A stretch of 13,992 nt of DNA from Aquamicrobium sp. (lineage in GTDB: Bacteria > Pseudomonadota > Alphaproteobacteria > Rhizobiales > Rhizobiaceae). The DNA lies in assembly GCA_014860725.1 (NCBI GenBank), contig JACZJD010000495.1:1-13992 (forward strand), in the 5' to 3' direction. Below, piece after piece: positions 6,676 to 13,992 of the stretch. Under the pieces are notes generated by a model that was given only the letters and a program-made list of their open reading frames with translations, had not been told where the DNA came from and did not search any database. The position numbers and the translations under genes are program-made. The stretch's first letter is position 1. The number at the start of each line of letters is the position of its first letter.

Positions 6676-8313
6676 ATGAGGCCGTTCCTGACATTGCACG
6701 ATCCCGCGCGCGCGGCCGCCTGGTACGAGGCCGGCCTGTGGCGGCGGGACACCTTCTACACGCTCATGGCCGGGCATGCCGCGGCGCGGCCCGACGCGCC
6801 GGCGCTGCGCGACGGCCGCGAGACCCTGAGCTGGGCCCAGCTCAAGGCGCGCGTCGATGCGCTCGCCGCCGAGTTCGAGGCGCTCGGGCTGGTGGCGGGC
6901 GACCGCGTGTCGCTGTGGCTGTCGAACCGGCTGCACGTCATGGTCGCCTTCCTCGCCTGCGCCCGCGAGGGCATCGCCTGCAACCCGTCGCTCCACCGCA
7001 CCTATACCTGCGGCGAGATCGTCGAGCTCGTCACCCGGCTGGGCAGCGCTGCCTTCGTCACCGAGCCCGGCTGGGGCGCGGACCGCGACCGCCACGACCT
7101 TCGCGCCATGCTGGGGAGCCTGCCCTGCATGAAGAAGGTCTATGACATCGCCGACCTGCCGCAGGCCGACCTGTCGAGGAAAGGCCGCGCGCCCTCGCGG
7201 CCGCCGCACGACAATCCGGACACGGTCGGCTATCTCGCCTTCACCTCCGGCACCACGGGCAAGCCGAAATGCGTGATGCACTCGGCCAACACGCTGCTCG
7301 CCAACGCCCGCGACCTCGCGCGCGACTGGTCGCTGGGGCCCGACGCGGTCCTGCTGTCGCTCAGCCCGCTCTCCCACCACATCGCCTGGGTCGGGGCCGG
7401 GCAATGGCTGGTGAGCGGCTGCACGTTCGTGACCGACGATCCGCTGCCCGGCATGAGTCGCCTCGACTGGATCGCCGAGACGGGCGCGACCTACGTGATG
7501 GGCGTGCCGACCCACGCCATGGACATATTGCAGGAGCAGAAGAGGCGCGGCCTCGACAGGCTCGGCGCGGTCAAGGTCTTCTACATGGCGGGCGCGCCCA
7601 TCCCCGCCGTCGTCGCCGAGGCCTTCGTCAGGCAGGGCATCACGCCGCAGAACATCTACGGCATGACCGAAAACTCCTCGCACCAGTATACCCATCCCGA
7701 CGACAGCCCGGACATCTGGGTCTCGACCTGCGGCCGCGGCGGGCCGGCCTACGAGGTCGCCGTCTTCGACCCCGAGAACGACGAGCGCCGGCTCGGTCCT
7801 GGCGAGACCGGCCAGATCGGCGGCCGCGGCGCGGCGCTGATGCTCGGCTATTTCGACAACCAGGCCGCCACCGAGCAGAGCTTCAACCGGCAGGGCTGGT
7901 TCCTGTCCGGCGACCTCGGCTCGCTCGACGCGGACGGCAACCTCAGGATCGAGGGCCGGCTGAAGGACCTCATCATCCGCGGCGGCCACAACATCTATCC
8001 CTCGCGCATCGAGGCGCTGGCCGTGTCGCACGGCGCGATCGACAAGGCGGCCGCCTTCCCCGTCGCCGACGACCGGCTCGGCGAGAAGGTCTGCCTCGCC
8101 ATTCTCGGCACCCCCGACGCCGACGAGGTGCTGGAGCATCTCGCCGCCGCCGGCCTGTCGAAATATGACATGCCCGAATGGTTCCTGCGCATGGACGCCT
8201 TCCCGCTGACGGCGAGCGGCAAGATCCTCAAGCGCGAGCTGATCGCCATGGTCGAGCGCGGCGAGATCAAGCCCGAGCCGGTGCGCTACCGGACCCGCAA
8301 GGAGGATGCGTGA
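6676..8313 (+). CDS. AMP-forming acyl-CoA ligase, probably for an alicyclic carboxylate (AliA-like role)
   Basis: A 545-residue member of the adenylate-forming (ANL) superfamily. Motifs in order: TSGTTGKPK phosphate-binding loop (190-198), YGMTE (328-332), SGD (411-413) with the ribose-binding Asp, the hinge region GRLKDLIIRGG (427-437) and the C-terminal catalytic lysine in SGKILKR (Lys516). It makes acyl-CoA from acid, ATP and CoA by way of an acyl-AMP. Length and N-terminus (WYEAGLWRRDTF) fit cyclohexanecarboxylate-CoA ligases such as AliA of R. palustris (about 549 residues), but substrate choice cannot be proven from sequence. The gene follows the BadI-like gene by 11 nt without a strong Shine-Dalgarno sequence and overlaps the next start by TGATG, indicating translational coupling. 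Confidence 0.9.
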   Translation: MRPFLTLHDPARAAAWYEAGLWRRDTFYTLMAGHAAARPDAPALRDGRETLSWAQLKARVDALAAEFEALGLVAGDRVSLWLSNRLHVMVAFLACAREGIACNPSLHRTYTCGEIVELVTRLGSAAFVTEPGWGADRDRHDLRAMLGSLPCMKKVYDIADLPQADLSRKGRAPSRPPHDNPDTVGYLAFTSGTTGKPKCVMHSANTLLANARDLARDWSLGPDAVLLSLSPLSHHIAWVGAGQWLVSGCTFVTDDPLPGMSRLDWIAETGATYVMGVPTHAMDILQEQKRRGLDRLGAVKVFYMAGAPIPAVVAEAFVRQGITPQNIYGMTENSSHQYTHPDDSPDIWVSTCGRGGPAYEVAVFDPENDERRLGPGETGQIGGRGAALMLGYFDNQAATEQSFNRQGWFLSGDLGSLDADGNLRIEGRLKDLIIRGGHNIYPSRIEALAVSHGAIDKAAAFPVADDRLGEKVCLAILGTPDADEVLEHLAAAGLSKYDMPEWFLRMDAFPLTASGKILKRELIAMVERGEIKPEPVRYRTRKEDA

Positions 8314-9083
8314 TGGCCGTGACGCTTGCCCGCGATGGCGACCTCGCCGTCCTCACCCTCGACCGGCCGGAAGCGCTCAACGCGCTCTCCTTCGCCATCA
8401 TCCGCGAAATCGGCGACGCCCTCGACCGGGTGGCCGAGGACAATAGCGTGCGTGCGCTCCTGATCACCGGGGCCGGCGACAAGGCGTTCTGCGCCGGGGC
8501 CGACATCAAGGAGTTGCGCAACCGCCCGCTGATCGAGCAGAAGCGCGGCGCCGAGCTCGGCCAGCGCGTCTTCGCCAAGCTGGACGAGCTGCCGGTGGCG
8601 TCGATCGCGCTTGTCAACGGCTATGCCTTCGGCGGCGGGCTGGAGCTGGCGCTCGCCTGCACCTTCCGGCTGGCCTCGCCCAATGCGAAGTTCGGCCTGC
8701 CGGAAGTCAAGCTCGGCCTCATCCCCGGCTATGGCGGCACCCAGCGCCTGCCGCGCCTCGTCGGCGAGGCGCGCGCGCTGGAGATCATCCTGACGGGCCG
8801 CACGGTCGATGCCGGCGAGGCGGAGCGCATCGGCCTCGTCAACAGGCAGGCCGAGGGCGACCTGCTCGAGGCGGGCAAGGCCTTCGCCTCCGCCTTCACC
8901 CGCTACAGCCTGCCGGTGCTCGGCTTCGCCCGCCGCGCCGTGCAGCGCGCCCACGACCTGCCGCTGCACGAGGGGCTGCGCGTCGAGGCGGAGCTGTCGA
9001 CGCTCGCCTACCGCACGGCCGACGCCGAGGAAGGCATGGCCGCGTTCGAGGAAAAGCGCAAACCGGAGTTCCGCGATGCCTGA
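8313..9083 (+). CDS. Enoyl-CoA hydratase (BadK-like role)
   Basis: A 256-residue crotonase that, unlike the gene at 5885, keeps both catalytic glutamates of hydratases: Glu111 in GGGLELALAC and Glu131 in LPEVKLGLIPGYGGTQRL. FCAGADIKEL (59-68) provides the first oxyanion-hole region. The protein ends with the family's EEKRKPEF motif. It adds water to a 2-enoyl-CoA; in this cluster the expected substrate is cyclohex-1-ene-1-carboxyl-CoA, giving the 2-hydroxy compound, as BadK does. GGAGG (8301-8305) lies 7 nt ahead of the ATG, which overlaps the previous stop (TGATG). The last 8 nt overlap the next gene. General beta-oxidation use is the alternative. Confidence 0.88.
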   Translation: MAVTLARDGDLAVLTLDRPEALNALSFAIIREIGDALDRVAEDNSVRALLITGAGDKAFCAGADIKELRNRPLIEQKRGAELGQRVFAKLDELPVASIALVNGYAFGGGLELALACTFRLASPNAKFGLPEVKLGLIPGYGGTQRLPRLVGEARALEIILTGRTVDAGEAERIGLVNRQAEGDLLEAGKAFASAFTRYSLPVLGFARRAVQRAHDLPLHEGLRVEAELSTLAYRTADAEEGMAAFEEKRKPEFRDA

Positions 9084-9780
9084 GGGAACCGTCATCGTCA
9101 CCGGCGCGAGCAAAGGCATCGGCGCGGCCATCGCGCTCGATCTGGCCGGGCGGGGCTATCGTCCGGCCTGCGTGTCGCGCTCGGGCGCGGCACCTGCCGG
9201 AACCGGCCATGCCTGCGATATGACCGACGAAGCCGCGGTCAGGGAGACCTTCGCGCGCATCGCGGCCGAAGGGCCGCTCGTCGGCCTCGTCAACAATGCC
9301 GGCGTCCATCTCGGCGGCGCTGCCGCAACGCTCGCCACGGCCGAGTTCGAGAAGGTGATGGCCCTCAACGCCACGGCCGTGATGGTCGCCGCGCGCGAGG
9401 CCTACCCGCACCTGAAGGAGAGCGGCGGCACCGTCGTCAATATCGGCTCGTTCTTCGACAAGCTGGGCGTGCCCGACAACCTCGCCTATTGCGCCTCCAA
9501 GGCCGCGGTCGCGGCGATGACGCGCTGCATGGCGGTCGAGTGGGCCGCCGACGGCATCGCCGTCGTCAACGTCGCGCCGGGCTACATCGAGACGGACCTC
9601 AACCGCGACTTCCTCGCCCGCGACAAGGTGCGTCGCTGGCTGGAGACGCGGGTGCCGGTCAAGCGGCCCGGCGCGCCGGCCGAGGTGGCGCGGCTCGTCG
9701 GTGCGATCTTCGCCGAGCGCATCGGCTTCCTGACCGGCGAGACCATCTACATCGACGGCGCACAGGGGATGAACCACTGA
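9076..9780 (+). CDS. Short-chain dehydrogenase/reductase (BadH-like role)
   Basis: A 234-residue classical SDR with TGASKGIG (9-16) for NAD(P), NNAG (73-76), catalytic Ser125 and the YxxxK pair Tyr138/Lys142 in AYCASKAAV, ending with GETIYIDGAQGM. It is somewhat shorter than R. palustris BadH (about 255). Placed between hydratase and acyl-CoA dehydrogenase, it is the best candidate to oxidise 2-hydroxycyclohexanecarboxyl-CoA to the 2-keto thioester that the BadI-like enzyme would open. The start at 9076 has GGAG (9065-9068) 7 nt upstream and overlaps the previous gene by 8 nt; it replaces a much longer in-frame extension from 8809 that lies entirely inside the hydratase gene. Cofactor preference is not certain: Ser35-Arg36 after the second strand would also accept NADP. 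Confidence 0.9.
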   Translation: MPEGTVIVTGASKGIGAAIALDLAGRGYRPACVSRSGAAPAGTGHACDMTDEAAVRETFARIAAEGPLVGLVNNAGVHLGGAAATLATAEFEKVMALNATAVMVAAREAYPHLKESGGTVVNIGSFFDKLGVPDNLAYCASKAAVAAMTRCMAVEWAADGIAVVNVAPGYIETDLNRDFLARDKVRRWLETRVPVKRPGAPAEVARLVGAIFAERIGFLTGETIYIDGAQGMNH

Positions 9781-10946
9781 TGAGGATCTTCGAGCAGATC
9801 GACCGCAGCAGGAACTGGAGCGACGACGACAGGCTCGTCCTCGACGCGGTCCGGCGCATGGTCGACACCGTCATCGCCCCCAACGCGGCGCGCTTCGACG
9901 AGAGCGGCGAATTCCCGTGGGAGAACGTCGAGGCGATCAACGCGCTGGGCCTCAACGGCATCTTCACGCCGGCCGAGTATGGCGGCACGCCGATGTCGTT
10001 CCGGCTCTATCTCGAGGTGGTGTCGCTCATCGCCGAGGCTTGTGCCGCGACCGGCATCATCTACGCCACCACCTATCACGGCATGAAGCCGCTGATCGAC
10101 TTCGGCACCGACGAGCAGCGCGCCCGCCTCCTGCCGCGCATCGCAGACGGCGGGCTCGGCGCGCTCGCCATCACCGAGCCGACGGCGGGCTCCGACGCCA
10201 CCGGCATGAAGACCCGCTTCACCCCCGACGGCGACGACATCGTGGTCGACGGCACCAAGGTCTTCATCACCAATGGCGACGTCGCCGACCGCATGCTGGT
10301 GTTCGGCAAATGGTCGGAAATCGACGACCCCAAGCGGTCGATCTCCGCGCTGATCGTGGAGAAGGGCACGCCCGGCTTCTCCGTCGTCGGCAAGGAGAAG
10401 AAGATGGGACACAACGCCTCGTCCACCTGCGCGCTCGCCTTCGAGGGCATGCGCGTGCCGCGCGCCAACCTGCTCGGCAATCCCGGCGACGGCCTGTCGA
10501 TCCTGCTCGCCTCGCTCAACAAGTCGCGGCCCTCGGTCGCCGCGCACGCGCGCGGCATCGCGCGCGCGGCGCTGAAGGACATGGTGGCCTACGCCAATGA
10601 GCGCAGCCAGTCGGGCAGAAGGATCATCGAGTTCCAGGCCAACCAGTTCACGCTCGCCGACCTCGCCGGCGAGCTGGCGCTGGTCGAGCGCTGGATCGAC
10701 CATGTCGGCGACCTCGTCGATGGCGGCGTCGCCGATTTCGGCCTCGAGGCCTCGCTCGCCAAGCTGCGCGCCTCCGACCTCGCCATGAGGATGACCACCG
10801 AATGCGTGCAGTTCCTCGGCGGCTACGGCTATTGCCGCGACTACCGCGCCGAGCGGCTGATGCGCGACGCCAAGATCACCCAGATCTGGGAAGGCGCCAA
10901 CCAGGTCCATCGCCAGCTCATCGGACGGAGCTTCAGAACCCAATGA
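9780..10946 (+). CDS. Acyl-CoA dehydrogenase (AliB-like role)
   Basis: A 388-residue FAD-dependent acyl-CoA dehydrogenase with ITEPTAGSD (131-139) for flavin and substrate binding, QFLGGYGY (344-351) and QIWEGANQVHR (368-378). Glu371 sits in the position of the catalytic base used by short- and medium-chain enzymes. It would place a double bond between the alpha and beta carbons of the acyl-CoA and pass electrons to ETF. In this operon the expected substrate is a cyclohexanecarboxyl-CoA, as for AliB. The start overlaps the SDR stop (TGATG at 9778-9782), with AGGGG (9764-9768) 11 nt upstream, and the end overlaps the next start (ATGA at 10943-10946). Confidence 0.92.
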   Translation: MRIFEQIDRSRNWSDDDRLVLDAVRRMVDTVIAPNAARFDESGEFPWENVEAINALGLNGIFTPAEYGGTPMSFRLYLEVVSLIAEACAATGIIYATTYHGMKPLIDFGTDEQRARLLPRIADGGLGALAITEPTAGSDATGMKTRFTPDGDDIVVDGTKVFITNGDVADRMLVFGKWSEIDDPKRSISALIVEKGTPGFSVVGKEKKMGHNASSTCALAFEGMRVPRANLLGNPGDGLSILLASLNKSRPSVAAHARGIARAALKDMVAYANERSQSGRRIIEFQANQFTLADLAGELALVERWIDHVGDLVDGGVADFGLEASLAKLRASDLAMRMTTECVQFLGGYGYCRDYRAERLMRDAKITQIWEGANQVHRQLIGRSFRTQ

Positions 10947-11809
10947 CGACACCGATCACGACAGTGGCCGTCTGCGGCGCAGGCGGCACCATGGGGGCGG
11001 GCATCGCGCTCGTCTGCGCCCGCGCCGGCTTCCGCACGCTCTGCTACGACACGCAGGAAGCCGGCCTCGCCGCCGCGCGCAAGCGGGCGGCGCGCTTCTT
11101 CGACAAGTCGGTCGAGCGCGGCCGGATGACGGCGGAGGAGCGCGACGCCGCCCTTGCCAATCTGGTGGACACGACCGACCTCGGCGCGCTCGCCGAGGCC
11201 GGCCTCGTCATCGAGGCGATCTTCGAGAACCTCGACGTCAAGCGCGCGCTGTTCGCGAAGCTCGATGCCGTTTGCGGGCCGCAGACGATCTTCGCATCCA
11301 ACACTTCGACGCTGTCGATCACCGAGATCGCGTCGGGCTGCGGCCGCGAGGACCGCGTAGTGGGCATGCATTTCTGCCTGCCGGCCGAACTGATGAAGCT
11401 GATCGAGATGTCGCGCGGCATCAACACCTCAGACGCCGCCTTCGCGGCGGCCTGGGCCTTCACGCTCGCCGCCGGCCAGAAGCCGGTCGAGACGCAGGAC
11501 AAGCCGGGCTTCATCCTCAACGCGCTGCTGGTGCCGTTCAACAACGACGTCATCCGCGCCATCGAGGCGGGCGTGGCGACGCCGGCCGACATCGACAAGG
11601 CGATCAAGACCGGCCTCGGCTACAAGATGGGGCCGTGCGAGCTTCTCGACCTGATCGGCCTCGACACGCAGATCCGCCTGTGCGAGGCGTTCTATCCGGT
11701 CACGCTCGACCCGCGCGCCTCGGCGCCGCCGCTGCTCAGGCGCATGGTCGCTGCCGGCCGCCTCGGCAGGAAGTCCGGCCGCGGTTTCTACGACTACGAA
11801 CAGCAATAG
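10943..11809 (+). CDS. 3-hydroxyacyl-CoA dehydrogenase (single-domain, complete active site)
   Basis: A 288-residue enzyme of the usual two-part form: an N-terminal NAD-binding Rossmann domain with VCGAGGTMGAGIA (10-22) and a C-terminal 3HCDH domain from about 187. The four residues known from human HADH are all present: Ser122 in SNTSTLS, His143 in GMHF, Glu155 in KLIEM and Asn193 in PGFILN. It oxidises linear 3-hydroxyacyl-CoA with NAD. Since the SDR probably handles the ring alcohol, this enzyme may act after ring opening, for example on 3-hydroxypimeloyl-CoA; that is inference. It overlaps the acyl-CoA dehydrogenase gene by ATGA and is followed after 12 nt by its degenerate relative. Confidence 0.93.
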   Translation: MTTPITTVAVCGAGGTMGAGIALVCARAGFRTLCYDTQEAGLAAARKRAARFFDKSVERGRMTAEERDAALANLVDTTDLGALAEAGLVIEAIFENLDVKRALFAKLDAVCGPQTIFASNTSTLSITEIASGCGREDRVVGMHFCLPAELMKLIEMSRGINTSDAAFAAAWAFTLAAGQKPVETQDKPGFILNALLVPFNNDVIRAIEAGVATPADIDKAIKTGLGYKMGPCELLDLIGLDTQIRLCEAFYPVTLDPRASAPPLLRRMVAAGRLGRKSGRGFYDYEQQ

Positions 11810-11821
11810 GGGAGGACAGCC

Positions 11822-12471
11822 ATGCACGACTATTCGATCCGGCAGAACGGCCCCAGCCGATCCTTTCCCGAAGGCGACGCATTCCTGACCGGCGCCAGCG
11901 AGGATGCCGACATCGTCATCCACCTCGGCGGCTCGGGCGGGCGGGCGCCCGGCGACCCGGCGAAGACGGCGATCCTCGTCGAGCTCGACACCGAATGCCT
12001 CGGCGTCCACACCGGCGAGGACGGCGGCCGCGAAGGCTCGAACGTGCTCGGCTTCGCGCGCTATCGCAACGGCAACGATGCGCCCACCAACCTGATCGAG
12101 CTGGTGCGTCAGCCGGCGAGCGACCCGGCGGCCATCGAGACCGCCATTGCGCTGTTCGAGGCGGCGGGCTTCGCGGTCGTGGTCTGCGCCGACCAGCCGG
12201 GCCGCATCATCGACCGCCTCGTGCGCCCGAAATACAACGCGGCGCTGCGCTTCCTCGACGAGGGCCTGGCGAGCGCGGAGGCCATGGACATGACCTGCCG
12301 CATGGGTCTCGGCTATCCCGACGGGCCGATCGAGCGCGTGGAACGCGGCGGCCTCGCCCGCCATCACGACGTCTCGAAAGCCATCTTCGAGATGACGGGC
12401 CATCTCTCCTACATGCCGGCGCGCCGCGCCGTGGTCGCCAAGACGCGGGCCGGGGCGCGGGAGGACGGGCA

Positions 12472-12475
<4 letters not shown>
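11822..12475 (+). CDS. Stand-alone 3HCDH-related protein lacking the NAD-binding motif and catalytic residues
   Basis: A 217-residue protein. Residues about 127-208 are a recognisable 3HCDH C-terminal domain (PGRIIDRLVRPKYNAALRFL, then MGLGYPDGPIE). Residues about 28-125 look like only the second half of the Rossmann domain (ADIVI, then NVLGF and LIELVRQPAS). The first beta-alpha-beta unit with GxGxxG is absent. Compared with the neighbour at 10943, the Ser and His positions are replaced, Asn is Asp131, and only Glu93 seems kept. It is unlikely to be an active dehydrogenase. It is not decay: GGGGAGG (11809-11815) lies 6 nt before the ATG, the frame is intact and it is coupled to the next gene by ATGA. 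A partner subunit, a CoA-ester-binding protein or an enzyme of changed chemistry are open possibilities; I do not know its function. Confidence 0.8.
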
Positions 12476-13616
<1,141 letters not shown>

Positions 13617-13620
<4 letters not shown>

Positions 13621-13820
13621 AGGCCGTTCTGGTCAAGGAGTTCGCGCCGTTCGAGGAAGCCGCGCTCGCCGACGTCGCCGAGCCCGTCCCGGGCGAGGGC
13701 GAGGTGGTGATCGACGTCGCGGCGGCGGCTTGACCTGATAGCGGCCCTCGATGACGAGGATGTCGGGATAGTTGGCCTCCGCCGCCGCTGCCGTTCTCGC
13801 CGGGCAAGGCCGCGGCCGGC
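13617..13820 (+). pseudogene. Disrupted 5' fragment of a quinone-oxidoreductase-like MDR gene
   Basis: The ATG overlaps the preceding stop (ATGA) and has GGGAGG (13607-13612) in front, so the gene belongs to the operon. Its first 34 residues (MKAVLVKEF, then VPGEGEVVIDV) are a typical start of zinc-independent MDR enzymes such as NAD(P)H:quinone oxidoreductase. As written, the frame ends at a TGA at 13731-13733 after 38 codons. The lost continuation is present on the opposite strand (ANYPDILVIEGRYQVKPP, complement of about 13729-13778), and the + strand resumes in the same frame with LPFSPGKAAAG up to 13820. A 70-bp inversion therefore explains the stop. After 13820 no family-like sequence follows. 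In these enzymes about 280 further residues would be expected. Confidence 0.75.
13719..13788. repeat. 10-bp inverted repeat bounding a 50-bp inverted segment
   Basis: GCGGCGGCGG (13719-13728) and CCGCCGCCGC (13779-13788) are perfect inverted copies, 50 nt apart. Reversing the segment between them turns a stop-containing stretch into an open frame in phase with both flanks and with a family-typical protein sequence. The arms are low-complexity triplet repeats, common by chance in GC-rich DNA, and no site-specific recombinase is encoded nearby. Confidence 0.8.
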
Positions 13821-13990
13821 GCCTCGGTTTCGATGACGACACAGGACGTGACGAGGTCTCCATCTTCATCGACACCCACGTCGACGACTTGAAGCTGGCT
13901 CGTAGTGATGTCGCCTTCGCCCGGGCCGTCCTTTTGCCATTCGACTTCGGTGCGGATCAGCTTGGCCGCCGTGCGACTGACGGCTATCTG
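13821..13990 (-). CDS. Partial reverse-strand coding region, possibly the C-terminal part of a RepA-like AAA ATPase
   Basis: Read leftwards from the window edge there is an open frame of about 56 codons with coding-like content: RTAAKLIRTEVEWQKDG, then LQVVDVGVDEDGDLVTSCVV, ending near VIETEAP. The DEDGDxVTSCVV pattern recalls the C-terminal tails of plasmid- or phage-associated AAA (RepA/AAA_25) ATPases; this is from memory and uncertain. Base composition (about 61% GC by hand count) looks lower than in the operon. The frame stays open past 13820 into the broken MDR gene, so the true C-terminus is not visible. It is unrelated to the operon and points to a junction near 13815-13825. Confidence 0.4.
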
Positions 13991-13992
13991 GG

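Overview
The window is GC-rich and gene-dense, with short or overlapping intergenic junctions and ATGA/TGATG start-stop overlaps. Gene content (sigma-54 regulator, LIV-type solute-binding protein, acyl-CoA catabolic genes) resembles an alphaproteobacterium, most likely Hyphomicrobiales (Rhizobiales). The taxonomic call is inference. No rRNA, tRNA, CRISPR array or insertion sequence was seen.

Left part (1-2806): the 3' end of a two-domain PaaH-type 3-hydroxyacyl-CoA dehydrogenase overlaps an EamA-family transporter gene. A periplasmic ligand-binding protein of the branched-chain-amino-acid/aromatic-acid type follows, with a good sigma-54 promoter in front and a strong hairpin terminator behind. 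Middle (2805-4622): a PAS-AAA-Fis sigma-54 activator reads leftwards. It is divergent from a long rightward operon that starts from an excellent sigma-54 promoter at 4568-4584.

Right part (4622-13620): nine tightly packed + strand genes encode a class III CoA-transferase, a BadI/MenB-type crotonase, an acyl-CoA ligase, an enoyl-CoA hydratase, an SDR dehydrogenase, an acyl-CoA dehydrogenase, a 3-hydroxyacyl-CoA dehydrogenase, an active-site-depleted 3-hydroxyacyl-CoA dehydrogenase relative, and an alpha-methylacyl-CoA-racemase-like protein. Ligase + dehydrogenase + hydratase + SDR + BadI-type hydrolase is the complement of the cyclohexanecarboxylate route of Rhodopseudomonas palustris (aliA, aliB, badK, badH, badI). 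That route activates the ring acid, desaturates it, hydrates it, oxidises it to the 2-keto-acyl-CoA and opens the ring to a pimeloyl-CoA-type product. The racemase-like gene and the CoA-transferase suggest a substituted or stereochemically mixed alicyclic acid rather than plain cyclohexanecarboxylate. The binding protein probably captures the acid and the activator probably senses it or a metabolite.

Right end (13617-13992): a tenth operon gene, a quinone-oxidoreductase-like MDR, starts normally but is broken. A 70-bp stretch bounded by 10-bp inverted repeats is flipped; flipping it back by eye restores the frame exactly. About 30 bp further on the gene stops matching its family and the sequence becomes part of an unrelated reverse-strand coding region. 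This is either a real rearrangement or an assembly/amplification chimera, and it is the most anomalous spot in the window.
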